Shown here in pieces: positions 33,801 to 44,563 of a stretch of 64,000 nt of DNA. The stretch comes from Polyporus tsugae (Eukaryota > Basidiomycota > Agaricomycetes > Polyporales > Polyporaceae). Under the pieces are notes generated by a model. It ran no database searches. It was not told where the DNA came from and was given only the letters and a program-made list of their open reading frames with translations. The stretch covers positions 1,426,001 through 1,490,000 of the forward strand of contig JAHRBS010000002.1 of the NCBI GenBank assembly GCA_024305745.1, in the 5' to 3' direction. Positions within the stretch are counted from its first letter, which is position 1, and each line of letters begins with the position of its first letter. Made by a program: the position numbers and the translations under genes.

Positions 33801-36800
33801 CATCGTGGTCAATCAATCGTTGCTCTCGAGATCATCTTGACTCGCATCCACTCACCTAGCACATATTGTATTCTCGCCGGCAAGAACGGTCGCAGGCTCG
33901 CATGCACAATGCCCTCGCAAACCTTCCCTTCCGGATAGCTCTCGAAGAACTCCGCAAGCTTGCGGTGCTGCTCCTTACTCAAGCTCCGGCTTTGGGACTC
34001 AGAACCCCCATCAGCGTCATGTAAGGTGAGCGACATCGCCGATTCCGCGCCAACCGTCTCGAGGACATCGACATGAGAGACATCCATGACAATCGCCCCC
34101 TCCACGTCAAGTGTACGCTTGACGAGCTTGGCAGCGCGTATGTAGATCTGCTCCATCGATGTTGACACTGGCTGGCGCATCTCTGGTTTCTCCTCGTTCG
34201 CATGCTTGTCGACCTCTAGGCACTCCCGCGTGAAATGTTCCATCGAAGTTTGTATACGGTCTCGTATACGAAGCTGGATCTTGTCCTTCCACAACTCCAG
34301 TTCACGCATCGCGACTTGCTATGGGCTGCCATGAGCGTCATACGCATATTGACCACCTCTGGCAAACGTACTGCAAACTCTTTGAGCGTATGCCTCTGGC
34401 GTGGGCTAAATTCGCGACGGGGTGTGTCATCCATGACTGCAAGACTGCGCGCGGAGATAAGCGGTGAGATGGGGCCAGTGTATCAGACGCCCTGATTACT
34501 TACGTCCCGATGTTGAAACCCTCCTGCGTTCTTAACGGGCAACCTGCGTAGAAGCGAACGTGTGGGTGGCCAATAACCAGCGGCTAGACATGAGCATTAG
34601 CCTGAGCATGTCAAAGATGCCGGAAAAACATGACTATACGTTTCGGGAGAACCGCCAGTCCTCTTGTGCATCTAAAACCACCATCGGCTCGTCATCCCTG
34701 CACAGTGTAAGCAACACATGCGGAGTAATACTGATTGATTGGCCTCACCGCTGCAGAATGGCGTGTGCACATAATGAACTCGTCCTTGGCATGCTGAGGC
34801 ATCCCATGCCAGCTACATTGCAAGTAAGGTTTCCTGGTCGTTCGACATCGTAGCGATTGACTTACATTCTGACTTCAAGAACCTGCATAACACCAATATG
34901 AATTCAGCACACTCGCACGACAGCAACTTTCAAGGTGCCACACTCACTGCTCCGTCCCATCAATCAAACTCATGATCACGATGCGGGTATTGAACACAAG
35001 CTTCACAAGGTGCGCGATCCGGTCGAAGTTCGGGTCCGGACCAGTGCCCCAGATATTGTACTTGTACAGCGCCCTTCTACGCTCCAGCTCGTTGGGAGGG
35101 TTCGGCGGAGCGAGGTAACCCAGCTCCGAGAACATTTGCTCTTCCTTCGCTGCACGACCTGCTAAGCTGTTCACTTGGCTTTCACTCGCAGGGCGCGCCG
35201 TTCGCGACCGGCGCTCGTACAGCGACGCTGTCGGAAGAGGCGCGCTCGTTTGGCGCGTTAAGCATATCCTCCGGGGTAATGCCGGAACACGTTGGGGAGC
35301 GGCATCGAATGGGGGCGCAGATGCTTGTCGTGACATGTCGGCCACTAGTCGCGGGACGGGAGGGAGCGCTGGACGGTCGGGTTGGAGGGAGGGCCCACTA
35401 TATCGGGAGGAGTCAGTGCTGCTGAAATAGTCCTCGTCTGCCAGTTCGGGCGCCGTGAGTGCGGGAGCTGTTGCGGGTGTCAAAGTGACCCTAAATGAAC
35501 GACTCCCGGAACTGCGACGCGATCCAGATTGAGGTTCGAGGGGATCCTCATCTAGCGCGGGGGGACCGCCATCGACCACGCCGTCGATCATGTCGTCAAG
35601 AGCTGGGGGTTCGGGGTCGGTACGAGCGTGCGCGGGATTGGTGGCGGATTCTTGCCATGTTTGGCTGGGAGAATTTGAGGGCGCAACACTCTCGTCCACA
35701 TCCTGCGTACCTTGCCAGAAGCTGCTCAGCCGAGTTTTCCGCAGGGTGTTTGGCGACACGAGGGGTAGACGCTCAGCGTGAGCAAAGACGTCCGGATGGG
35801 ATCCGGGGATTGTGGCAGTAACGCCTCGGAAAGGATCTGTGAGTTCGTGCTCCGGCGACGGCAGTGCGAGAGGCGCTACGGACACACGCGCAGCGGCTAG
35901 ACGTATGGCTGCCGCAGTCGCGGTAGCATCGGTAGGGGCAATAGGATGGCGCGAATGCTCCAGTTGAGACTGTTGTTGGTGCACCGAGGTTGTTCGCATG
36001 TCTGCGAATGAATTGCGCAGTCGATGCGAAAGAGGTCCCAAATTCAGCGGTATGCTAGGTGACTTTGAGGGCTTACTAGGGCCAACAGTGGCCTCTGTCA
36101 GAACAAGCCAAGGCGACGAAGGTTGAGCCGTCGAGGAAGGGTGAGAAGAGACACTGTGGGGCTCTGAGGAAGGTTGACCCCTTCGTCGCTCCAGGAGACT
36201 CGAGGCCAGGGAATCGAAGTCTCCGGGCAGCGCTAACCGTGAAGATGGAGCTTCGAACGGTGTCTCGGCTGGCCTCCCTTCTGGAACGGAATCAAGTTGT
36301 GGCGAGTCGAACACGATGTCCGAACAGATGCTGCCGACGGAGGTATCCAGCGGAGCTGGGCGAGACAGGCTCGGAGCATGGAGATGTGATCGGGGCGGAA
36401 GGGGGGTTTTTAATGGGTCCCATCTCCCCACCGAATAGGCGTGAATGAAAGTCGCCCAGTCGTAGTCCGGCTCGACCACGTCCGTGTCGCGTACGGTGGA
36501 CAGTTGGTCTAGTTCATTGGGAGACGAGTCAAACGATGATGGAAGGACCTCTGGACGGCATGACTTCCATCAACCACGCAGCACATAAGGAGGTGTGGCG
36601 AATGGGGACACACCTATGCCTGCTAAGCGAGACGCCTCTGCTCGCAGACCCGCTACGGCAGCATGGGCTGTCCGATTCATCTCCTCAAGGGAGGGGCCCT
36701 CGTAGGTGGCAGATCTGTGCTCCTTGGGGTCGGACGACCCAGCCTTATTCCCTCCTACGACGTCTGATACCGACAAGTGGGCTGAAGACGATGACTCGCC

Positions 36801-37040
36801 CACTGATGGGGCCGGAGGCAGTAAATCATGCTTGTCCTTGGCAGAAGAAGCGGTGGACGGGCGTCGCTTGAAGCGAGGTACCTTCAGCGGCGGGGGGAGA
36901 CGAGATATGGTCGAGATTAAAATGGTGGGGGAATTTGTAACGGCTAGGGAATAGGGAAGGTCGTCTGTAGATTGGATGGGCGGTAGCTCTGCGACAATCT
37001 GCTCAGATCGGAGGCTGGTTGGCTGTGGTCGGTTGTCCAT
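30898..37040 (-). CDS. Hybrid histidine kinase with GAF-type sensor region and receiver domain
   Basis: This is a large soluble two-component sensor, probably over 1,500 residues in many exons. The ATG at 37040 opens a Ser/Pro-rich region of roughly 580 residues. A GAF-like region follows (ELERRRALYKYNIWGTGPDP, NFDRIAHLVKLVFNTRIVIM, DDEPMVVLDAQEDWRFSRN, YAGCPLRTQEGFNIGTLAVM) and a second possible GAF segment (EQIYIRAAKLVKRTLDVEGA). The phosphoacceptor box is SISHELRTPLHG, spread over short exons at 33.4-33.5 kb. The ATPase has N box VLMNLFGNSLKFT, G1 VVDTGKGIS, F box FHPFSQ and G2 GTGLGLAI. The receiver has VVEDN, phosphoacceptor Asp in LLDLSMPVLDG and Lys in YLVKPV, ending FQKLGVS at a TGA at 30898-30900. 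No membrane segments were seen. All catalytic motifs are intact. The signal sensed is unknown. Confidence 0.88.
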
Positions 37041-37373
37041 GGTGGAGGAAGCCCGGCGAACCAGAGCGGGTTAATGGGGGCAGGGCTGTTATTTGAGGCT
37101 AATGACTGGGAAGGCAACATGAGCATAGAGGAACCGCATCCAGAGGCCGGAGAGAGAGCACGGCGGAGAGAAGAGGACGGGCGGGGGTGGGGCAGGCCTC
37201 CGCTTGAGCCACGCTGGAGCCAAGTTGTGACAGAGTTGATCCCCGGCCAGCGCCTGGTTAGCCGACAGCAGGGGCGAGAACACGGGTTGTCGACGTCATC
37301 GGGCGCTTCGTTGTACTTTCATCTCCAGCGGCCCTCAGGCGACCCTCTATTGCATCTATCCAGACAGAACCTC
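37041..37373. other. Short spacer between SEC59 and the histidine kinase
   Basis: The 333-bp region separates two tandem minus-strand genes and should hold the kinase promoter. It is G-rich on plus (C-rich on the coding side). No other feature was recognised. Confidence 0.5.
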
Positions 37374-40300
37374 TCACGCCCTCTGGTCTACAACATCTAG
37401 CAGAACAACCATCGCCCACATATACAGCGGCAACGTCAAGTTGTCGTTCTGCACGCTGAACGCCTCCAGACCTCCCGCCATGCCAGCCACTATCATGAAC
37501 CGAGGAGCCTGCAGGTTGAAACAATCATGTCGGAGCACGTCAGTCCCAAGATCGCGCCGGTCTCCACTCGTACGCACCGAGAAATCTTCGACGGTTCCGA
37601 CCATCCGTAATAGCCATGCACAAGCACAGACCGACACCACGAACCCAGCGCTCCCCTCGATCGTCTTGGGATTTGCAGCGAACCAACGGTGTCTGCCAAA
37701 TCGTTTCCCCACGATCGATGCCTATGATGCGTATCGGAGCGCGTGAGGTTTCAGATGAGCATGGGTGATAAAGGAATTCGAGGTTTGTAGCACTCACCAA
37801 GGCGTCCCCCACGCCCAAAACTAACGTTCCTGTGAATTGGAATAATCTCGAGGGCCTGTTGTCTTCATTCAGCTTTCCCGTTACCAGTCACGTCGGCTAA
37901 GCGTTTAATGCTCGATCTTTCCACGCCAAATAGTCAATGTTATGCATGGCATCCCCCCACGGTCGAAGTCATGTCACCTGCGCCGGAAGGTGCAGAATGG
38001 CGTCTGCCTCGTGTCGTGATTCGCCGCCCATGTACCATAAATCAGGGCAGAGGCAGACCGATTTGGGGGATCCATGTCTTAACATGACGATTCGGTTGGA
38101 ACCATCGAACTTTAAACCTTGCCGGAAGCGAACACGACGTACCCTTCAAACCATACCGAATTCGCGCAGCCGGTCAACAGATAGAAATGGCTGAGAATCG
38201 CAGTGCCGCCGTCCTTGGAGTCCAAGAACTCATTCATAAACAGATGGACCGCGGCGCCGAAGGGGTACAGGGCGAAGTACCGGACGTATTCTGTGAACGT
38301 GAACAACGCGAAGGCGCCGCTGAACGCAAGATGTGTGAAAGCCGCCTATAGAAGGGAGAACGGAAATCAGTCGAGACCATCAATGAGGTCATCCATAATA
38401 ACAAGCGAACTGATCCCGAAACTAATGCACGCACGTCCACGGCGATTCCTGGCACGAACATAACCACTGCGAGGGCGTGGAAGAACTTGCGGCGCGCGTT
38501 CACGCTGAGGGTAGGAACGTGCTTATCCGCCGCGTCCAGAAGATCCGTCGCGACATTGGCTAAGTTCGCGTTCGGAATATCCGGGAGGTTAGGCAAGTTC
38601 GGCAACCTGATGCCGTAACCCACGATCCCTTCTCCAGGCGCCGCGGTCGGGTCGCTCAGCTCCGCGGGGCCTGCCGTGCTGCCGCCTGGGCCCACAGTGA
38701 CGTTCTGTTGAGGCGCGGGCTGGGCTGTCGCGCCATAGCCGGATGGCCCCGGCATCATGCTATACCTCGGGCTATTTGGAGCAGCAAGCATCTCCGCCAT
38801 CGCCCCGTTAGTGACCTGTATGCTGCCGCGCACGTTCCACTGTCTCCGCCGTTTGCTCCGGGCGAGCTGCCTGGTCCAGCCCGCGACACTGATACTGATG
38901 AGGAGGGCCCAGTACGCTACCAGTGCAGGTCGAGTCCACTTGTTCTTGCCCTCGAGCATCCAGAAGACGATGTAGACCCACGGATCACGTCCGCCCAGGC
39001 ACCAGCGCGCCCACAATCCAATGAGGCCAGCGACGATCAGTAAGGTCCCGGAGTAGAAGCCGAGGGCAAGTAGTCGACGATGTTTCTGCTTTTCCTGTGG
39101 GTAACGCAACCGCCGTACAGGTCGCTGCGCAATATGCCGCGAGAGGTATAGCAGTGGGGAAAGGAGGAAGCCGGTTAACAGTGACCCTGGGATCAGGGCA
39201 ATCTGGAAGATGAGTAGTGGAGTCGGCAATCGGAACGTCTTGATGTACGGGGTCGTCAAGGGCCATAACTGCAATGATGTAGTGAGTAAATGGGCGAACA
39301 CGAAGAGCGCGTATGGACATAAAATAGGAAACAAGAGACTCGGATCTTGAAGGTCAGGTTTTGACACCGGACTCGGATCTTACGGCTAATGCGCCACAGA
39401 CCTAAAACGCTCGGAACACGGACAAGTCTGATAACGGGTGACTGCAAGTACTCATGACCATCCCCAAAGCACTTGCAAGCAACTAGCAGAACTCCAGTTG
39501 CTGAGGTGAAGCTCTGCTATGTGCTATACAAAGCGCATATTGGAGCATGTTATCGAAGTGCTATTTCATTGTGACACACAGAGAACTTCGAGTACGCACC
39601 TTTGCCCTGGTCAAATTGACCAACTCCATGAACAGCACCGTCGCACCAAACGCGACCAGCCCGAGCTCACCGAACGTGAAGCCGCGATGAGCCAGCCGCA
39701 CGCAGGCATACAGCGAGAACTGGAAGAACATCGCGCTCGCAACCACCTCGAAGTACGACATGCCTGAGCAACCGGTCAGCATGATTAGTATCTCGGATCA
39801 CGATCGAGCCGCGCAAACAGACGCACTTTGCCAGATGCCGAGTTTGGCCTCCCTCAGGGCGATACGCACGCACAAAATCCACAGGGTTACGCTGACGGCG
39901 AACAGAACATACAGGTACGTCCTGAGGACCTCCTTCCGCGGCACGGAGCTGACCTCGCCCTCGGGAACGACAAGCTTCCTCCGATGTTTGGCCTCGGTCA
40001 CCCAAGACGCGGATACATGCACCAGGAGGATGGTAGCGCAGAAGGTGGCCTGGCTGACGAGGTAGCGCCTAGACAGTAGAAGCGCCTCCAGGGGCGTGAC
40101 TGGATTCGAAGTGTTTGGAAGGGTCATGGGAGACTCAACGAGCCAGCCGGTGGGCATGGGGTCGCCAGGTGGGTTCGCTGCAGACGTGGTGAGAGAAATG
40201 TACAAGACTGCTGCAGCGACGAGGGGCCCGCCGAGAAGTCCAGTCAAGAGTCCATCGTCCTGTGAGTTTCTGAGGTGTACGGTGAGTGTTGTGGCGCAAC

Positions 40301-41301
40301 GGATATTCAGCTGGCTACATCATACCTATAATTCTTTGGAACGGTCATCCAAACATAGCCTGTGTCACGACTCCGAGGAGCATCCACGTTTAGTAGTTGT
40401 GCAATGGGGTGGCGCCTACCATCCCGCCCTTCCAATAAGCGGGCTGATGGTGATTCGGGACGAGACGGTGGCGTCGCGGGACGTTCGGAGAGGCTGGGGG
40501 ATACTCGAATCCACGAGACTCGGGTCCATGTACAGTATATTATGGATGCTATAACCAATAAGGCGAGTTCTTCATGGGAGCAGTAAGCAACATTGTTTTA
40601 GAAAAGACTATTGGAGACGCTACCTATTGATATCCACATGTCTGGATCAAAGGGCGCTTTGGCGAACGCCCCTATTTTAACGGCAGAGTATCCAATGGAA
40701 CATAGCAGTAGGATGTTTTCGAAAGCCTGTCGTGTGTCGAATGATACCTTGACGATCAACCAAGGTAGCCGGACATGAAAACATGTCGTACTGGGGAACA
40801 GAGAACGTATGGCCACGACGGGGTTGTGTTTGCTCCTCGAGAACAATGATGGAGATGCTGGACGGTTCATGCCGTTTGCCGCGCCGTCAGAAGGTGGCTT
40901 GACCGCAGGAGAGCGAGATCTGGTGAAAGTCCGCCGCTCGTATAGCCTGGAGGGGCTGCTTTTCCTCGAGCTGCCCGAGAGCGACTGTCCGCTACCCTGT
41001 CGTGTCACGAATGCGCCGTTGCCCCTGATATTCCTCGTTGACTGCGAACTGATTTGTCGTTGCGTAGTCTGCCGCCCACGGGGGTCCTGGTTCTGAGCGC
41101 AACAAACATCTGTTTCGTCGTCCTCGGTCGTGAGGTCATCCGATTCCGAGCTGCAACAATATCGTGAATATGAGCGCTTAGGAAACAAATACGCCGGCAA
41201 TGCATTGAAGAGTTGAAATAAATACAGAGACAGGCTCAAACTACCTCGAGCGTCAGGGCGAAATTGGCATTGTCTGTACAGGAAGAAGCAGGATGTGCCA
41301 T
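37374..41301 (-). CDS. SEC59: Dolichol kinase
   Basis: This ER membrane enzyme uses CTP to phosphorylate dolichol for N-glycosylation, O-mannosylation and GPI synthesis. The start is set at the ATG at 41301: exon 1 is MAHPASSCTDNANFALTLE, and a 67-nt intron ends CCTAAG before RSYSRYCCSSESDDLT. A Ser-rich cytosolic N-terminus (GSGQSLSGSSRKSSPSRL) follows. Many membrane segments come next (LLGGPLVAAAVLYISLT, YLYVLFAVSVTLWILCVRI, YFEVVASAMFFQFSLYACV, LLIFQIALIPGSLLTGFLL). After a hydrophilic loop, the C-terminal domain carries ARRKFFHALAVVMFVPG, the CTP-binding VGDALASIVGKRFGRHRW, AANPKTIEGSAGFVVS, and ends VVLLDVVDQRA at 37374-37376. Together these are diagnostic of the family. The predicted protein is much longer than yeast Sec59 because of the N-terminus and loop. 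It is divergent from UNG1. Confidence 0.9.
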
Positions 41302-42551
41302 TTACACATCAAGAACACGAAGAGAGCAAAGAGTCATATGTTAAGGTTGGGCTCATTCACGGCCACCCCCGCCACATGGAGTCGATACAATTCATACACC
41401 TCCCTTTTCAAAAATGTGCTTATAACAATGTTCAAATAGAACAACTTGTTGCAAGCCGTTTTGCGGTCGAGGGAGGCCATGAATTGTAGTTAGACTCTAC
41501 GTGGCAGGGGGTGGCCATGAATGAGCCCAACCTTGCATGTGAGCGTGACATGCTGTGGTCTGCCCCTGTGCCCCTGCTCTCTGCCTGTGGTGGGCCCTGG
41601 ATAAACTAAAAGGTCCCCAGGGCCCCATCAGACGAAACAAACTTAGTGAGTGGGAGTCAATTACCATGCTAAACCTATCCAAGCTTATGACAGACGTCCG
41701 TGGAGCTCTCGCTTGTTCCTTGCCTGACCGCGCTACCCCCGGTCCTGATGCACCCCACCCCATCGAATGAACCAGTGTTTCGCAGATGCCCGCTCCCCTG
41801 AAACATGTGTGCATGGGCAGACACGTCATAGCGAGGTCTGAATGTTCGGTCGCCACCAACTCACGGCCGTGGGTTTGGACCGCGGAGATGGAAGCAACAC
41901 GCCTGAGCGATGGGGAGACGAAGGAACGCTCATGCCCGCACTCTCTTGCAGTGGACTCGCGTGAACTTGACACATACCTAGAGGATCCAGCCTGATAGCT
42001 CGTACTCCATCCCTGCTGCTTCTTTGGAGGAGGCGCACTGGAGGGGAGAAGGGCTCCGGAGGAGTGGGACGGCCTTCGTGCTCGGGAGTGGACGCGCACC
42101 CTCTCGGAGCGTCCGGGTGGCCTCCGTGCGGGTGGCGAGGGCGAGGACGGTGATCTGGGCAGTTTGGCGGACACGGCGCCGCAAAAGGCGGCGGGTCAGG
42201 AAGAGAGGCCTGAGGAGAGCGTATGCAGAGTTTTGAATGTTGCACACTGGAGAGAGAGGTGAGCAAGTCAGCTCGGCCAGGCTCGCCCGACACACATACA
42301 CCCTCGGCCGTGGCCAGTGATCGGCATCTGTCTCGGGAACGGCCGAAGTGATCGGTTGCGGCAGCCACTACTACTACGTAGTACTACTGTACCGCGTCGA
42401 CGCGCGCGTCCGTTGTCCTTGCACTCAACCACCTCACACTCATACCACCACACCTACGTCCTCAGCCACGGCGACGCGTCTCTCGTTCATCTCGTCGCAT
42501 CTTACCAGATCTTGTTCGACGGCTTCTTCTCGTTCAGTTGCGAGCAGAGGC
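41302..42551. other. Divergent intergenic region SEC59 / UNG1
   Basis: This 1.25-kb region has no recognised gene. TACTACGTAGTA at 42372-42383 is a 12-bp palindrome 169 bp upstream of the UNG1 ATG and could be a regulatory site. The segment 42000-42250 is GC-rich and purine-biased. Open frames here lack domains. Confidence 0.5.
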
Positions 42552-44563
42552 ATGAAGGCTTCCGATAAACGCGTCGTGTACCTCGAGGATCTCGAGCCTA
42601 AACCCGCGGACGGCAGTGCGACAAAGGAGAGCGTATCAGTCACAGTCGCCGAACAGACTACCGATGGCGCGACCGTAGTGGAGTCCAATGTTTCTGTTTC
42701 GACCACAGTCACGGAGAAGAAGACCGCCACAGGTGCCACGAAGCGGCAAAAATCCATCGCCGACATGTTCACCAAGAAGTCCTCATCCTCATCTTCCTCT
42801 TCCAGTACCCATCTTGGTCCTGTCCAGAAGAAGGCGAGAACCGACACTCCGACCCTCAATTCTATACCCTTTTCCCTCAAGGAATACCAGGATACGCTAT
42901 CCACAGAAGAGAAGACCCTGCTTACCCTCGAGTGCGAGACGCTCGGCAAGAGCTGGTCAGTGTGCAATCCTTTCACCATCGTCGCGACGCACACTCATTG
43001 ACGCGCCGCAGGTTGAAGCTACTGAAGGACGAGATCAAGAAGCCGTATTTCCTTTCTCTGAAGAGATTCCTGGCCGGGGAGGGCGTAAAGGGTCTCAATG
43101 ACAGTGCGCCTAGCCTAAAGGTGTATCCGGCCTGTAAGTCGAGCATGCACAAGTATTGGTGATGTCGATGACGTATCAACCATCTCTCAGCTGTAAACAT
43201 CTATTCATGGTCCAACATGACCCCCCTCGGCCGAGTCAAGGTTGTGATCATTGGACAGGACCCGTATCACGGCCCAGGACAAGCTCATGGTAAGTTGTGA
43301 TTTCTACTGATGAACATGCATACATTAGAGGAACGGTATCCACGGATGTCATTTCTCACCGCCATAGTTGTTCGCAGCAGCACAGGACCTCGCCTGCTCG
43401 TCATGGTTGAAGTCCCGACCCGCTCAGCAGCAGGCTTTGGTTTGATTGCAGATCTTCTTCGTGAGCTGGGTCGGGTGACCCACGCGCAATTATTACTCCC
43501 ATTATTTTAGGTGCACAGCGCGACGTGGGGGCTGCCATTGTCGTGCCTGGATGGTGACAACTCCCCGAGACCGTTCTCACAGGCCACGCATCGCTCTGTC
43601 GTTAGCATGGAATCTATCACGTAAACCAGCGACCCGTCGGCTCCATCACGTCCTTTTCTGTGTTTGCCGTTTGGCTACCTATCTTCCGTCAATGGTTTTC
43701 CCAACGCATGCTGACGCACTCGAACGAAGGTCTATGCTTCTCGGTGCCTCAGGGCGTGGCCATCCCCCCTTCCCTGCGGAACGTGAGTAAACCAATACTT
43801 GTGGACTCCTGAAGCGTAAATTGTTTACCTTACCACCTACAGATTTATGCCGAGATCAAGGCTGAATACCCCTCGTTCGAACCCCCAAAGCATGGGTAAA
43901 TCAAGCGGTTCCACATGCGTAAATTTGCATGCTCATCTTTCGTACCTGTCTTCTGCAGGGACTTGACGGCATGGGCTGAGAACGGGGTCCTGTTGCTGAA
44001 TACAGCCCTGACGGTCAGGGCCCATAATGCCGCATCCCATTCAAAGAAAGGATGGGAAGAATTCACTGCAAAGGTTGTCGACGTCGTTGACCGCTTCGGT
44101 GGCGCAAACCTCGGCGACAAAAGCAGTTCCAATGCTGGTCGGGGTCGCGGTATCGTGTTCCTCGCTTGGGGTGCACATGCAGCAAAGGTCGTCGCGAAGC
44201 TCGACAAGGTCGGTGCACGTCTCTTCTTGCCTTCCAGCTACGAAGCATCTCACGATGTTGTCGGATCCCGTCCGTATTCGCGCTCGACAGAAGAAGCACC
44301 TCATTTTGACTAGCGTTGTGAGTACCCTCCCTTACTAAATCTACGTTGAAACTCTGAGCTCAACGAGGACATTGACTTCCCCTCTGCTTGCGAACCCCGA
44401 ACACGGGTGATAATAATCAATATTGTTGCGGCGGCAATCTTAGCACCCGTCGCCGCTGAGCGCGCATCGTGGCTTCTTGGGCAACGGACACTTCAAGAAA
44501 GCCAATGACTGGCTTGAAGAGAAGTACGGGGCAGATGGCTGTGTCGACTGGACTAAGCTCTGA
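42552..44563 (+). CDS. UNG1: Uracil-DNA glycosylase
   Basis: Family 1 UDG removes uracil from DNA at the start of base excision repair. The ATG at 42552 begins [25 protein letters not shown]-interaction-like motif with basic flank ([13 protein letters not shown]) precedes nine serines. The catalytic domain starts [20 protein letters not shown]. Motif 1 is [17 protein letters not shown], with the catalytic Asp. After a 440-nt intron come [17 protein letters not shown], then [20 protein letters not shown] and [14 protein letters not shown]. The last exon gives [20 protein letters not shown], with the second catalytic His, and ends CVDWTKL at a TGA at 44561-44563. An extra 10-residue stretch ([10 protein letters not shown]) interrupts the usual spacing before GIVFLAW. 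Seven or eight exons. Both nuclear and mitochondrial use is possible but cannot be read here. Confidence 0.93.
43290..43729 (+). other. Long (440 nt) intron in UNG1
   Basis: The donor GTAAGT follows GQAHG and the acceptor GAACGAAG precedes GLCFSVPQG, so the conserved motif is continuous across it. It is several times longer than neighbouring introns. No ORF or repeat in it could be identified. Confidence 0.65.

Noticed and set aside
42003..42368. GC-rich frames upstream of UNG1
   Set aside because: They are Pro/Arg/His-rich by composition in both directions and have no recognisable content.
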